Below, piece by piece: positions 26,029 through 32,809 of a DNA stretch of 64,000 bases. The position numbers and the translations under genes were made by a program. The notes under the pieces were generated by a model. That model made no database searches, was not told the origin of the DNA, and worked only from the letters and a program-made list of their open reading frames with translations. The DNA lies in NCBI RefSeq assembly GCF_007954625.1, contig NZ_CP042420.1:683501-747500 (forward strand), read 5' to 3'. Numbering within the stretch: position 1 is the first letter of the stretch; each line of letters starts with the position of its first letter. The stretch is from Leuconostoc lactis (GTDB lineage: Bacteria; Bacillota; Bacilli; Lactobacillales; Lactobacillaceae).

Positions 26029-27168
26029 ATGGTGGATAAATCATTAACAAAAATTATCATAACTGGCGCAATTGCTGGTGTTCTTGGTGGTGGGGCGATG
26101 TTGTATGGGCAGCGTGGTTTGGAAGACGTACAACAATCACAGCAAAAAGTGACAACCAAGGCCGATAAGACGGTGACAATTGCCAAGGATGCGACAGCGA
26201 CATCAGCTTATAATAAAGTGTCAGATGCGGTTGTTTCTGTGTTGAATTTCTCCCAAGCGGGGAAAAATTCTTTTCAAGAAGCGTCTGAAGGCTCCGGCGT
26301 GATTTACAAGAAGTCTGGGGATACGGCCTATGTGGTGACAAATAATCACGTGATTAACGGGGCAGCCCAAATTCAAGTGATGTTACATGATGGGCAAAAA
26401 GTGACGGCTACGTTGGTTGGAAAAGATGCCATGACGGATTTAGCGGTGTTAAAGATCGCGGCCGATAAGGTTACCACAACGGCAGCATTTGGTGATTCCA
26501 ATAAAATTCAGGTGGGTCAGAAAGTCTTGGCTATTGGCTCACCGTTAGGCGCACAATACGCCTCATCGGTCACAGAAGGGATTATTTCGGCTAAGAAGCG
26601 TTTGGTGGAATCTTCTTCTGAAGATGGGCAAAATTATGGAGGTTCAACGGTTATTCAAACCGATGCGGCCATTAACCCTGGTAATTCCGGTGGTCCATTA
26701 ATCAATTTTGCTGGCCAAGTGATTGGTATCAACTCAATGAAACTCTCTTCATCTGCTTCAGGCACGAGTGTTGAAGGCATGGGATTTGCTATTCCGTCAA
26801 ATCAAGTGGTGGATATTGTCAATAAGTTGGTCAAGTATGGCCAAGTGACGCGTCCAGCTATTGGGATTGGATTAGTTGAATTATCAGCTGTGACTGTTGA
26901 TGACCAAAAGTCATTGTTGAAGATTCCGGATACAGTTAAGGGCGGCGTTGTTGTCATGAGTTTGACCCCTAATGGACCAGCGGCTAAGGCTGGTATTCAG
27001 AAATACGATGTGATTACTGGGATTGATGGTAAAACAGTGACTGGGCAAGCTGACTTGCGTGAAGAACTGTATAAGCATGATCTCGATGATACGGTCACAA
27101 TCACTTATTATCACCAAGCAGAGAAAAAGACTGTTAAAGTTAAATTAACACAAAAATTAGGAAGTTAA
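26029..27168 (+). CDS. htrA: Serine protease HtrA (DegP family), membrane-anchored
   Basis: 379 residues: N-terminal helix (about 8-26), Ser/Thr/Lys-rich linker, trypsin-like domain and one C-terminal PDZ domain. The triad is His107 in VTNNHVI, Asp137 in MTDLAVL and Ser220 in NPGNSGGPL. The PDZ carries GVVVMSLTPNGPAAKAGIQKYDVI. It degrades or refolds misfolded exported proteins at the cell surface. ATG 26029 is preferred over GTG 26020. The operon ends at a terminator overlapping the stop codon. Confidence 0.96.
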   Translation: MVDKSLTKIIITGAIAGVLGGGAMLYGQRGLEDVQQSQQKVTTKADKTVTIAKDATATSAYNKVSDAVVSVLNFSQAGKNSFQEASEGSGVIYKKSGDTAYVVTNNHVINGAAQIQVMLHDGQKVTATLVGKDAMTDLAVLKIAADKVTTTAAFGDSNKIQVGQKVLAIGSPLGAQYASSVTEGIISAKKRLVESSSEDGQNYGGSTVIQTDAAINPGNSGGPLINFAGQVIGINSMKLSSSASGTSVEGMGFAIPSNQVVDIVNKLVKYGQVTRPAIGIGLVELSAVTVDDQKSLLKIPDTVKGGVVVMSLTPNGPAAKAGIQKYDVITGIDGKTVTGQADLREELYKHDLDDTVTITYYHQAEKKTVKVKLTQKLGS

Positions 27169-27187
27169 CGTACACGTTAACTTTTTT
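27164..27187 (+). terminator. Intrinsic terminator of the wal-htrA operon
   Basis: GTTAACGT and ACGTTAAC pair across an AC centre, then T6. The 5' arm includes the htrA stop codon. Confidence 0.85.
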
Positions 27188-27233
27188 CTTTACACATTTT
27201 TTACAAATTGGATGAGCTGCTGTTTTCTGAAAA

Positions 27234-27753
27234 TGTTAATAAATCGCCTGAAAATGTTGATAAATCGGTGTAAAAGTCGATAAAATGTGGATAAGTCGGC
27301 GGGCTCATGTTGAAAACTGGTTTTATTTGTTAAGTTTTCATTAAATAGACGATGAAAACGGCAAAATCGGCGTGATTTCGTAAATTTTTGATCAATAATG
27401 TCAATAGCGCGTCAATGTTTGCGTTTAGGACGTAAGGCACGTTAAAAAACAGATGAAATCAAGATAGTGACTGAAAATAGGAACATTAGCCATTTTTTCT
27501 GTTGTAATGTTAAGGGAACATCTGTGCTTATCCACAGTTGTGGATAAAAAAGTGGAAAACTGTGGATAAGGTCAAGAATTGCGGGTGAAAATTGGCTAAA
27601 ACGCTATTCAAAAACGTGGAAAAAGTTATCCACATTTTATTTAAAATGTGCTAAAAACTGTGGATAAAAAAATATACGAACAGGATAAGTACTGGTATAA
27701 TAGGCATATTACGATGTTGCATTTATGTTGTTCGTATGACAAATTGTGGATAA
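27234..27753. other. DnaA-box cluster (seven perfect boxes) in a 0.65-kb gene-free gap
   Basis: Perfect TTATCCACA boxes, in either orientation, lie at 27286-27294, 27528-27536, 27539-27547, 27561-27569, 27626-27634, 27659-27667 and 27745-27753. One-mismatch boxes are at 27234-27242 and 27255-27263. Two boxes (27528 and 27539) are divergent and nearly touching. The gap between htrA and rlmH has no credible gene. It resembles an origin or DnaA-binding reservoir. No dnaA or dnaN is nearby, and most genes on both sides run rightward, so a DnaA-titration or regulatory cluster is at least as likely as oriC. An extended -10 promoter (TGGTATAAT, 27693-27701) for rlmH lies inside it. Confidence 0.85.
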
Positions 27754-27819
27754 GTTGCCAGATACAAATGTTTGCATCATGATGAAAAAGTTTAAGAAAA
27801 TATAAAGGTGTTAACCGTT

Positions 27820-28299
27820 ATGAACATTAAAATTATCACTGTTGGTAAGTTAAAAGAAGACTACTTGAAAGCCGGAATTGCGGAATATACGAAGCGATTA
27901 TCACGTTTTGCTAAAACGACCATTATCGAATTAACTGATGAGAAAACACCGGATAAAGCGAGTGAAGCCCAGAATCAACAAATTCTCATGAAAGAAGGGG
28001 CACGGATTCAAGAAAAAATTGGGGCACGTGATTTTGTGATTGTGTTAGCGATTGAAGGCAAGCAATTACCCTCAGAGGCGTTTGCGCAAAAACTAGCAGA
28101 TGTCACCTTAGCGGGTTATTCAGACATCACGTTTATTATTGGTGGCTCGCTAGGGCTTGATCCTACGATCAAGCAACGCGCCAATATGAAAATGAGTTTT
28201 GGTCTATTGACGCTACCACATCAATTAATGCGCTTGGTGTTGGTTGAACAAATTTATCGGGCCTTTATGATTCAACAAGGCTCTCCGTACCATAAATAA
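27820..28299 (+). CDS. rlmH: 23S rRNA pseudouridine-1915 N3-methyltransferase RlmH
   Basis: 159 residues, exactly the family length. It starts [20 protein letters not shown] and carries the SPOUT-fold motifs [23 protein letters not shown] and [18 protein letters not shown]. It methylates pseudouridine 1915 in helix 69 of 23S rRNA. ATG 27820 follows AAAGGTG by nine bases; a GTG at 27808 overlaps that SD. The htrA-rlmH neighbourhood is typical of Lactobacillales, often close to the origin. Confidence 0.96.
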   Translation: MNIKIITVGKLKEDYLKAGIAEYTKRLSRFAKTTIIELTDEKTPDKASEAQNQQILMKEGARIQEKIGARDFVIVLAIEGKQLPSEAFAQKLADVTLAGYSDITFIIGGSLGLDPTIKQRANMKMSFGLLTLPHQLMRLVLVEQIYRAFMIQQGSPYHK

Positions 28300-28326
28300 G
28301 TGCTTTTATGTGAAAAAAGGGCAAAC

Positions 28327-28356
28327 AAAAAAACCAGTACTTGTACTGGTTTTTTT
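28327..28356. terminator. Bidirectional terminator between rlmH and the small minus-strand gene
   Basis: A7-CCAGTAC, TT, GTACTGG-T7. It can end both converging transcripts. Confidence 0.92.
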
Positions 28357-28371
28357 AGGGATCAGATGTGA

Positions 28372-28515
28372 TTACTTTGTTTCAGGTAATTCTTCTGACT
28401 TACCTTTTGCCCATTGTTGCAACTTTGCAATCGCAATTTGGCGTTGCTTCTTGGCTGAGTTGTGTCCGACCTTGCGAGCACGGGCGAATGAATTAAGCGG
28501 CTTCTTTAATGCCAT
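28372..28515 (-). CDS. Small basic protein (47 aa), function unknown
   Basis: On the minus strand an ATG at 28515 opens 47 codons ending at TAA 28372-28374. The protein begins MALKKPLNSFARARKVG, is rich in Lys, Arg and Gln, and ends KGKSEELPETK. It has a strong SD (AAGGAG, nine bases upstream), a TATAAT-like element further upstream and a shared terminator downstream, so it has all the parts of a real gene. I do not recognise a family. The overlapping plus-strand frame has no such signals. Confidence 0.72.
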   Translation of the reverse strand: MALKKPLNSFARARKVGHNSAKKQRQIAIAKLQQWAKGKSEELPETK

Positions 28516-28638
28516 GATGGGTACTCCTTTTTAAATGTTTTACATACAAGATATTATTATACGTTATATATCCCGAAAAAACAAGGCTTTGCGAATAACC
28601 CGTGCTAAATTCAGGCTAACTTAGGGTACAATAGTATT

Positions 28639-29655
28639 ATGGAATTTTGGTCAGAAGAAACAATTGAAAATTTTCGTCGCACATTACTGGATTGGTATGA
28701 CCGTGAGGGACGTGCGACATTACCTTGGCGTGTGGATCATGACCCTTATCGGGTTATGGTATCAGAAATCATGTTGCAACAAACCCAAGTGGATACTGTC
28801 TTACCATATTATGAACGGTTTATGCAGGCCTTACCAACGGTACAGGATTTAGCACGTGCGCCAGAAGCACAAGTTTTAAAGCTTTGGGAAGGTCTGGGCT
28901 ATTATTCACGGGCGCGTAACTTACAAAAAGCAGCGCGTTTTGTTGTGGATGATTTACATGGGCATTGGCCGGAAAGTGCTGATGATCTGCAAGTCTTACC
29001 AGGTGTTGGCCCTTATACGTCAGCAGCCATTGCTTCGATTAGCTTTGGCGAAGTCGTACCGGCTGTGGATGGCAATGCTTATCGCGTGTTCAGTCGTTTA
29101 CTAAAAATTGACGCCGATATTGCGCAACCAAAATCGCGAAAGATTTTTTACGATGCTATCTTGCCGATTGTTGATCCTGATCGACCAGGCGACTTTAACC
29201 AAGCTATTATGGATCTTGGCTCAAGTTATATGACAGCTAAAAATCCTAACAGTGAGGATTCACCGGTGCGGGCCTTTAACGCAGCCTATCGCGATGGTGT
29301 GGAAATGGCGTATCCGGTTAAAACAAAGAAGCAGAAGCCAGTTAAACAGCTGTATATGGCAACCGTTTCAGAAAAAGATGGCCGCCTACTCTTTGAAAAA
29401 CGACCAGATACTGGTTTGTTATCGGGTTTTTGGACTTTCCCGTTGGAAGAAATTCAAAGCATTGAGCAAATTGTCGGTGAACAGCTACACATTAAACCTA
29501 TTGTGCACGTCTTTACACATCGTCGGTGGGAAATTTGGCTTGTGAAACGAGATTTGCCATTAACTGATAATCGGCAATACTTGACGCCTGACCAGTGGCA
29601 GCACCTATCACTGCCCACAGTACAACACAAATTACTGAATGCGTTGGAGGAATAA
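28639..29655 (+). CDS. mutY: A/G-specific adenine DNA glycosylase MutY, iron-sulfur-less form
   Basis: 338 residues. It removes adenine opposite 8-oxoguanine. Catalytic Glu43 lies in SEIMLQQTQ, the helix-hairpin-helix is LPGVGPYTSAAI, and catalytic Asp144 is in PAVDGNAYRV. A NUDIX-like 8-oxoG recognition domain fills the C-terminal third. The four cluster cysteines are replaced (Met198, Ser205, Ser208, Asn214), and the whole protein has no cysteine. Such clusterless MutY proteins are known in some lactic acid bacteria. A -10 (TACAAT, 28627-28632) places the RNA start at the ATG, so the message may be leaderless. Confidence 0.93.
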   Translation: MEFWSEETIENFRRTLLDWYDREGRATLPWRVDHDPYRVMVSEIMLQQTQVDTVLPYYERFMQALPTVQDLARAPEAQVLKLWEGLGYYSRARNLQKAARFVVDDLHGHWPESADDLQVLPGVGPYTSAAIASISFGEVVPAVDGNAYRVFSRLLKIDADIAQPKSRKIFYDAILPIVDPDRPGDFNQAIMDLGSSYMTAKNPNSEDSPVRAFNAAYRDGVEMAYPVKTKKQKPVKQLYMATVSEKDGRLLFEKRPDTGLLSGFWTFPLEEIQSIEQIVGEQLHIKPIVHVFTHRRWEIWLVKRDLPLTDNRQYLTPDQWQHLSLPTVQHKLLNALEE

Positions 29656-29660
29656 CACAC

Positions 29661-30764
29661 ATGTTTCCAAATCCTAAGTTAAAGCAACTCTTTTTTTGGA
29701 CAATTGAATTATTAGCGCTATCACTGCTGGTGTATATCGTCTCTGGCTTTGACTTTTTGATGCGCCCGATTCAGGTTTTCATTTCGACGGTCTTTGCACC
29801 TTTGGTGGTCGCTGGTTTTCTGTATTATATTTTAAAGCCACTGGTCTCACTGATTCAAAAAATAAAAATCCGTGGTAAAGTGATGCCACATCAAGTAGCT
29901 GTCGTCATCACATTTTTGGGATTTTTAGCCATGATTGTCGGGGCGCTAGTTGTGTTGGTGCCAACATTAATTCAAGAAATAACGAATTTAGTGAACGCTT
30001 TGCCAAGCTTTGTGAATGATGCGCAACGCATCGCGACAGAAGTCGTGAAGAGTGAATGGTTTGATGCGCTTCACTTGTCAGTTGATGTGGAACAAGTTAA
30101 AACAGCGGTGGGCAAATACGCCGGTTCGTTTTTGACGGTAACTGCTGGGACGCTCGGCACTGTTGCTTCAACGGTCACAACGGTCACGATCAATTTGGTC
30201 ACGATTCCAGTCATTTTATTTTATATGTTAAGCGATGGGAATCGCTTGGTGCCCGCCATTCAAAAACTATTTCCTGCACGGCACGCGGAAACAATTTCAG
30301 AACTCACCACAAAGATGGATACGACGATTGAAAAATATATTTCCGGACAAGCAATTGAAATGGGCTTCGTTGGTGCCTCAATGGCCATTGGTTATCTCTT
30401 AATTGGACAACCTTATGCTTGGTTGCTCGGAATTGTTGCCGGCATTACGAATATTGTGCCTTACCTTGGACCGTGGATTGGTGTGGTGCCAGCCCTCATT
30501 ATTGCCAGCACACAATCTTGGAAACAAGTGGTGTTGGTGTTGATTGTCATGACGATTGTGCAACAATTGGATGGGAACTTCATTTATCCAAATGTGATTG
30601 GTAAAAGTTTGGCGATTTATCCGTTAACGATTATGATTTTATTGATGGTTGCAGGTAACTTGTGGGGCATTGTTGGTATGATTTTGATTGTGCCAGTTTA
30701 TGCCATCTTACGCGTTGTGGTACAGTTTGCTGCTGAGTTGTTTATACTGACAAAAAGTAAGTAA
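29661..30764 (+). CDS. AI-2E family transporter
   Basis: 367 residues with about seven to eight membrane helices, matching the AI-2E transporter/UPF0118 family: TTKMDTTIEKYISGQAIEM near the middle and NIVPYLGPWIGVVPALIIA near residue 275. Family members export AI-2 or act as Na+/H+ antiporters; which applies here is unknown. ATG 29661 follows GGAGG by nine bases and lies six bases after mutY, so the two form an operon. Confidence 0.85.
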   Translation: MFPNPKLKQLFFWTIELLALSLLVYIVSGFDFLMRPIQVFISTVFAPLVVAGFLYYILKPLVSLIQKIKIRGKVMPHQVAVVITFLGFLAMIVGALVVLVPTLIQEITNLVNALPSFVNDAQRIATEVVKSEWFDALHLSVDVEQVKTAVGKYAGSFLTVTAGTLGTVASTVTTVTINLVTIPVILFYMLSDGNRLVPAIQKLFPARHAETISELTTKMDTTIEKYISGQAIEMGFVGASMAIGYLLIGQPYAWLLGIVAGITNIVPYLGPWIGVVPALIIASTQSWKQVVLVLIVMTIVQQLDGNFIYPNVIGKSLAIYPLTIMILLMVAGNLWGIVGMILIVPVYAILRVVVQFAAELFILTKSK

Positions 30765-30809
30765 TGTGCTATACTAGATAGTGAGTTTAATCTAGTAGGG
30801 GGTTCAGTT

Positions 30810-31196
30810 ATGCAAGCATTTGACTTTGAAAAAAATATTGCCGTATTGGCATCAGCTAAAGGCCAACCAATTCCCTGGCCATCTGGCCCATATCCAGCCT
30901 ATTCAGTTGATATTTTGGCACTCGCGCAAAGTTACTTTAAGTCAGCGGAATATGATCGTAATTTTGACCGCACATTGCGACAACATGGTTTTCATGAAGG
31001 TGTGCCAGAGGCTGTTGTTGCAGAGATTGCCGCCACGTCAGAAGACTATGATTTAGTACGTGCCGTGTTGTCAGCAATCATTCGCGGGGAAAAATACACG
31101 CCAGGAATGTGGCAGGTTTTAGTGGAAAATGGGATTTTACTTGATCTCATGACACGGGCCTATCAGTTAAAGCAAAAAAGTGAAATAAAGTCTTGA
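30810..31196 (+). CDS. Small protein, probably DUF6508 family
   Basis: 128 soluble residues. The segment VRAVLSAIIRGEKYTPGMWQVLVENGILLDLM matches the general pattern of DUF6508 (RGERFxxGxW ... G.l..ll), but I could not confirm the assignment. No function is known for that family. The SD AGGGGG lies before ATG. It has its own weak promoter region (TATACTAG at about 30770) and sits just before the tRNA genes. Confidence 0.7.
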   Translation: MQAFDFEKNIAVLASAKGQPIPWPSGPYPAYSVDILALAQSYFKSAEYDRNFDRTLRQHGFHEGVPEAVVAEIAATSEDYDLVRAVLSAIIRGEKYTPGMWQVLVENGILLDLMTRAYQLKQKSEIKS

Positions 31197-31221
31197 CGAA
31201 TGTTAGATTTTAAAGTAAACT
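31193..31221 (+). promoter_or_regulatory. Promoter of tRNA-Leu/tRNA-Thr
   Basis: TTGACG (31193-31198), 17-bp spacer, TAAACT (31216-31221), followed by AATATAGTTGTCT. That stretch is identical to the region after the third rRNA promoter, implying common stable-RNA control. Confidence 0.8.
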
Positions 31222-31246
31222 AATATAGTTGTCTAAGCAACTAAAT

Positions 31247-31328
31247 GCGGGTGTGGCGGAACTGGCAGACGCGCTGGATTTAGGTTCCAGTGCCGCAAGG
31301 CGTGCAGGTTCGATTCCTGTCACCCGTA
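31247..31328 (+). tRNA. tRNA-Leu (anticodon TAG)
   Basis: Acceptor GCGGGTG pairs with CACCCGT, and the discriminator is A. The anticodon stem CTGGA/TCCAG encloses loop TTTAGGT, giving anticodon TAG (reads CUA and other CUN codons). A long variable arm (TGCCGCAAGGCG) confirms a class II tRNA. CCA is not encoded. Confidence 0.95.
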
Positions 31329-31393
31329 CTAAGAGAACAATTTGTTCTCTGGGGTATCTAGTATAACTTAGGTATACTTGAGTACTTGGCGTT

Positions 31394-31466
31394 GCCGACT
31401 TAGCTCAGTTGGTAGAGCATCTCACTAGTAATGAGGGGGTCAACGGTTCGAATCCGCTAGTCGGCA
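31394..31466 (+). tRNA. tRNA-Thr (anticodon AGT)
   Basis: Acceptor GCCGACT pairs with AGTCGGC; discriminator A; D arm GCTCAGTTGGTAGAGC; anticodon loop CTAGTAA gives anticodon AGT (Thr ACU). T arm GGTTCGAATCC. 73 nt without encoded CCA. Confidence 0.93.
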
Positions 31467-31472
31467 TCAAGA

Positions 31473-31505
31473 AAAGCAGTGATTTTAAATCACTGCTTTT
31501 TATTT
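31473..31505 (+). terminator. Intrinsic terminator of the tRNA operon
   Basis: AAAGCAGTGATT, TTA, AATCACTGCTTT, followed by TTATTTTG. Confidence 0.9.
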
Positions 31506-31511
31506 TGTTCG

Positions 31512-31572
31512 CTAGTATGTTTTACAATATAGTAAAAATATTATATACTACTAGTATGTTAAACAATATAGT
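31512..31572 (+). promoter_or_regulatory. padR promoter flanked by direct-repeat operators
   Basis: TTTACA (31521-31526), 17 bp, TATACT (31544-31549). CTAGTATGTTTTACAATATA (31512-31531) and CTAGTATGTTAAACAATATA (31551-31570) are near-identical repeats; both are followed by GT. The first covers the -35 and the second covers the transcription start. Each has an imperfect dyad, TAT-GT/AC-ATA. This layout suggests PadR autorepression. Confidence 0.75.
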
Positions 31573-31590
31573 TCTAAAGGTCGTATTCAC

Positions 31591-31947
31591 ATGAAGCAAA
31601 ATAGGTCGAGTCAAATGTTGAAAGGCATTCTACAAGGGATGATGCTCATTATTTTGTCACGAAAACCTGATTATGGCTATGGCATTAGTAAGCAAATGAA
31701 TGACTACGGCCTAGAAGATATTCCAAAAGGGACAATTTATCCACTATTAGCTGCAATGGAAAGGCGTGGATTAATTATGGGGAAAATGCAACCGTCGCAA
31801 GAAGGTCCAGACCGTAAGTATTACTATGTGACACCAGCTGGGGAAGCTGAAAAGCAGGCATTTCTTTTGGAGTGGGATATCTTAGCAAATGTCGTTAATC
31901 GCATGATTGATGGGGGGAGAAAAAATGAACACGAATCAAATGATTGA
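31591..31947 (+). CDS. PadR-family transcriptional regulator
   Basis: 118 residues with the PadR winged helix: GMMLIILSRKPDYGYGISKQMNDYG, then IPKGTIYPLLAAMERRGLI and the wing GPDRKYYYVTPAGEAEKQAFLLEW. PadR proteins repress genes for membrane or stress functions in response to small molecules. AAAGG precedes the ATG by ten bases. It overlaps the next membrane-protein gene by 23 bases, the common PadR-plus-membrane-partner arrangement. Confidence 0.92.
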   Translation: MKQNRSSQMLKGILQGMMLIILSRKPDYGYGISKQMNDYGLEDIPKGTIYPLLAAMERRGLIMGKMQPSQEGPDRKYYYVTPAGEAEKQAFLLEWDILANVVNRMIDGGRKNEHESND

Positions 31948-32761
31948 AGAAAATAACCAATTGCGGCAACGTTTAAATGAAGAAAATAAAGCATACTATA
32001 ATGATTTGCTACTTTATTTGCGCTTTCAAAGTGTCTCGCGTGATGAGGCGCAGATTGAATCCTTCTTACTTGATGTACTACAAGATATTCTTGCTGCCCA
32101 AAAAGATGGCCTATCTGCAGTTGATTATTTCGGAAAAGAGCCAAAAGAGGTAGCGGATGCATTTTTGGCAGAAGTACCCAGAAGTTTTTGGGCGGTGGTT
32201 AAACTCGCGCTGATAGTTGTCGGGAGTTATATGGGCATTACCATCTTTCCAACATTGACGACAACTGGTAAACCAACTGATGTGGGGGCCATGTTAATTG
32301 CTGGATTGTATGCCTTACTAATGGTTATAATACTTTTTAAGTACCTTGCGGTAACGATATATCGTGTATCGACGTGGCGCTTGCATAAGGTGATGCAATG
32401 GCTGATTTGGTGTCTGATAGCCATTATTGCTTTAGCGCCGCTATCTTTAATCACTATTTTGGTGAAAACTCCGGTCAGAATATCTCTTGATGGTATTTGG
32501 GGGATTGGTGTTATTTTGTTAGGTTGGTTAATAGGCGGAATTGTTTATCTGCGACTGACAGATAAACAGATGTGGACGCCTTTTGTGATTGTAGCGTTGG
32601 CCTTTGGTATTATGGGTATTATTGCAAGAATACCGCACTTTGATGCGTTGCTTCGTATTAAATCTGGTCGGTATCTGTACGCTGGGTTAATGGTTATTGT
32701 GATGATTGTCTTTTATTTAATGAGTTACTTTGCAGTGAAAAGAATGAAGAAATCAGAATGA
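31925..32761 (+). CDS. Membrane protein paired with PadR (DUF1129/HAAS-like)
   Basis: 278 residues. The N-terminal ~90 residues are helical and soluble (YYNDLLLYLRFQSVSRDEAQ ... DILAAQKDGLSAVDYFGKEPKEVADAFL), the pattern of DUF1129/HAAS-type domains. About six membrane helices follow. These proteins are typically encoded with PadR and are thought to act in membrane-stress or signalling; the exact role is unknown. ATG 31925 follows GGGGAG, inside the padR end. Confidence 0.75.
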   Translation: MNTNQMIEENNQLRQRLNEENKAYYNDLLLYLRFQSVSRDEAQIESFLLDVLQDILAAQKDGLSAVDYFGKEPKEVADAFLAEVPRSFWAVVKLALIVVGSYMGITIFPTLTTTGKPTDVGAMLIAGLYALLMVIILFKYLAVTIYRVSTWRLHKVMQWLIWCLIAIIALAPLSLITILVKTPVRISLDGIWGIGVILLGWLIGGIVYLRLTDKQMWTPFVIVALAFGIMGIIARIPHFDALLRIKSGRYLYAGLMVIVMIVFYLMSYFAVKRMKKSE

Positions 32762-32768
32762 TAAAACT

Positions 32769-32804
32769 AAAAACAGCCAAACCATTAATGGTTTGGCTGT
32801 TTTT
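32769..32804. terminator. Bidirectional terminator between the padR operon and rlmD
   Basis: AAAAACAGCCAAACCAT and ATGGTTTGGCTGTTTTT pair perfectly. Confidence 0.93.
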
Positions 32805-32809
32805 ATGTT

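Noticed and set aside
27169..27819. Calling the DnaA-box cluster the chromosome origin
   Set aside because: dnaA and dnaN are absent and transcription does not diverge around it. I kept it as a cluster of uncertain role.
28310..28534. Plus-strand ORF of 74 codons after rlmH
   Set aside because: It starts in the terminator and lies antisense to the 47-residue gene, which has the proper SD and promoter signals.
31329..31350. LexA box near tRNA-Leu (GAACAATTTGTTC)
   Set aside because: The half sites are separated by five bases instead of four, and the sequence is part of a perfect hairpin between two tRNAs.
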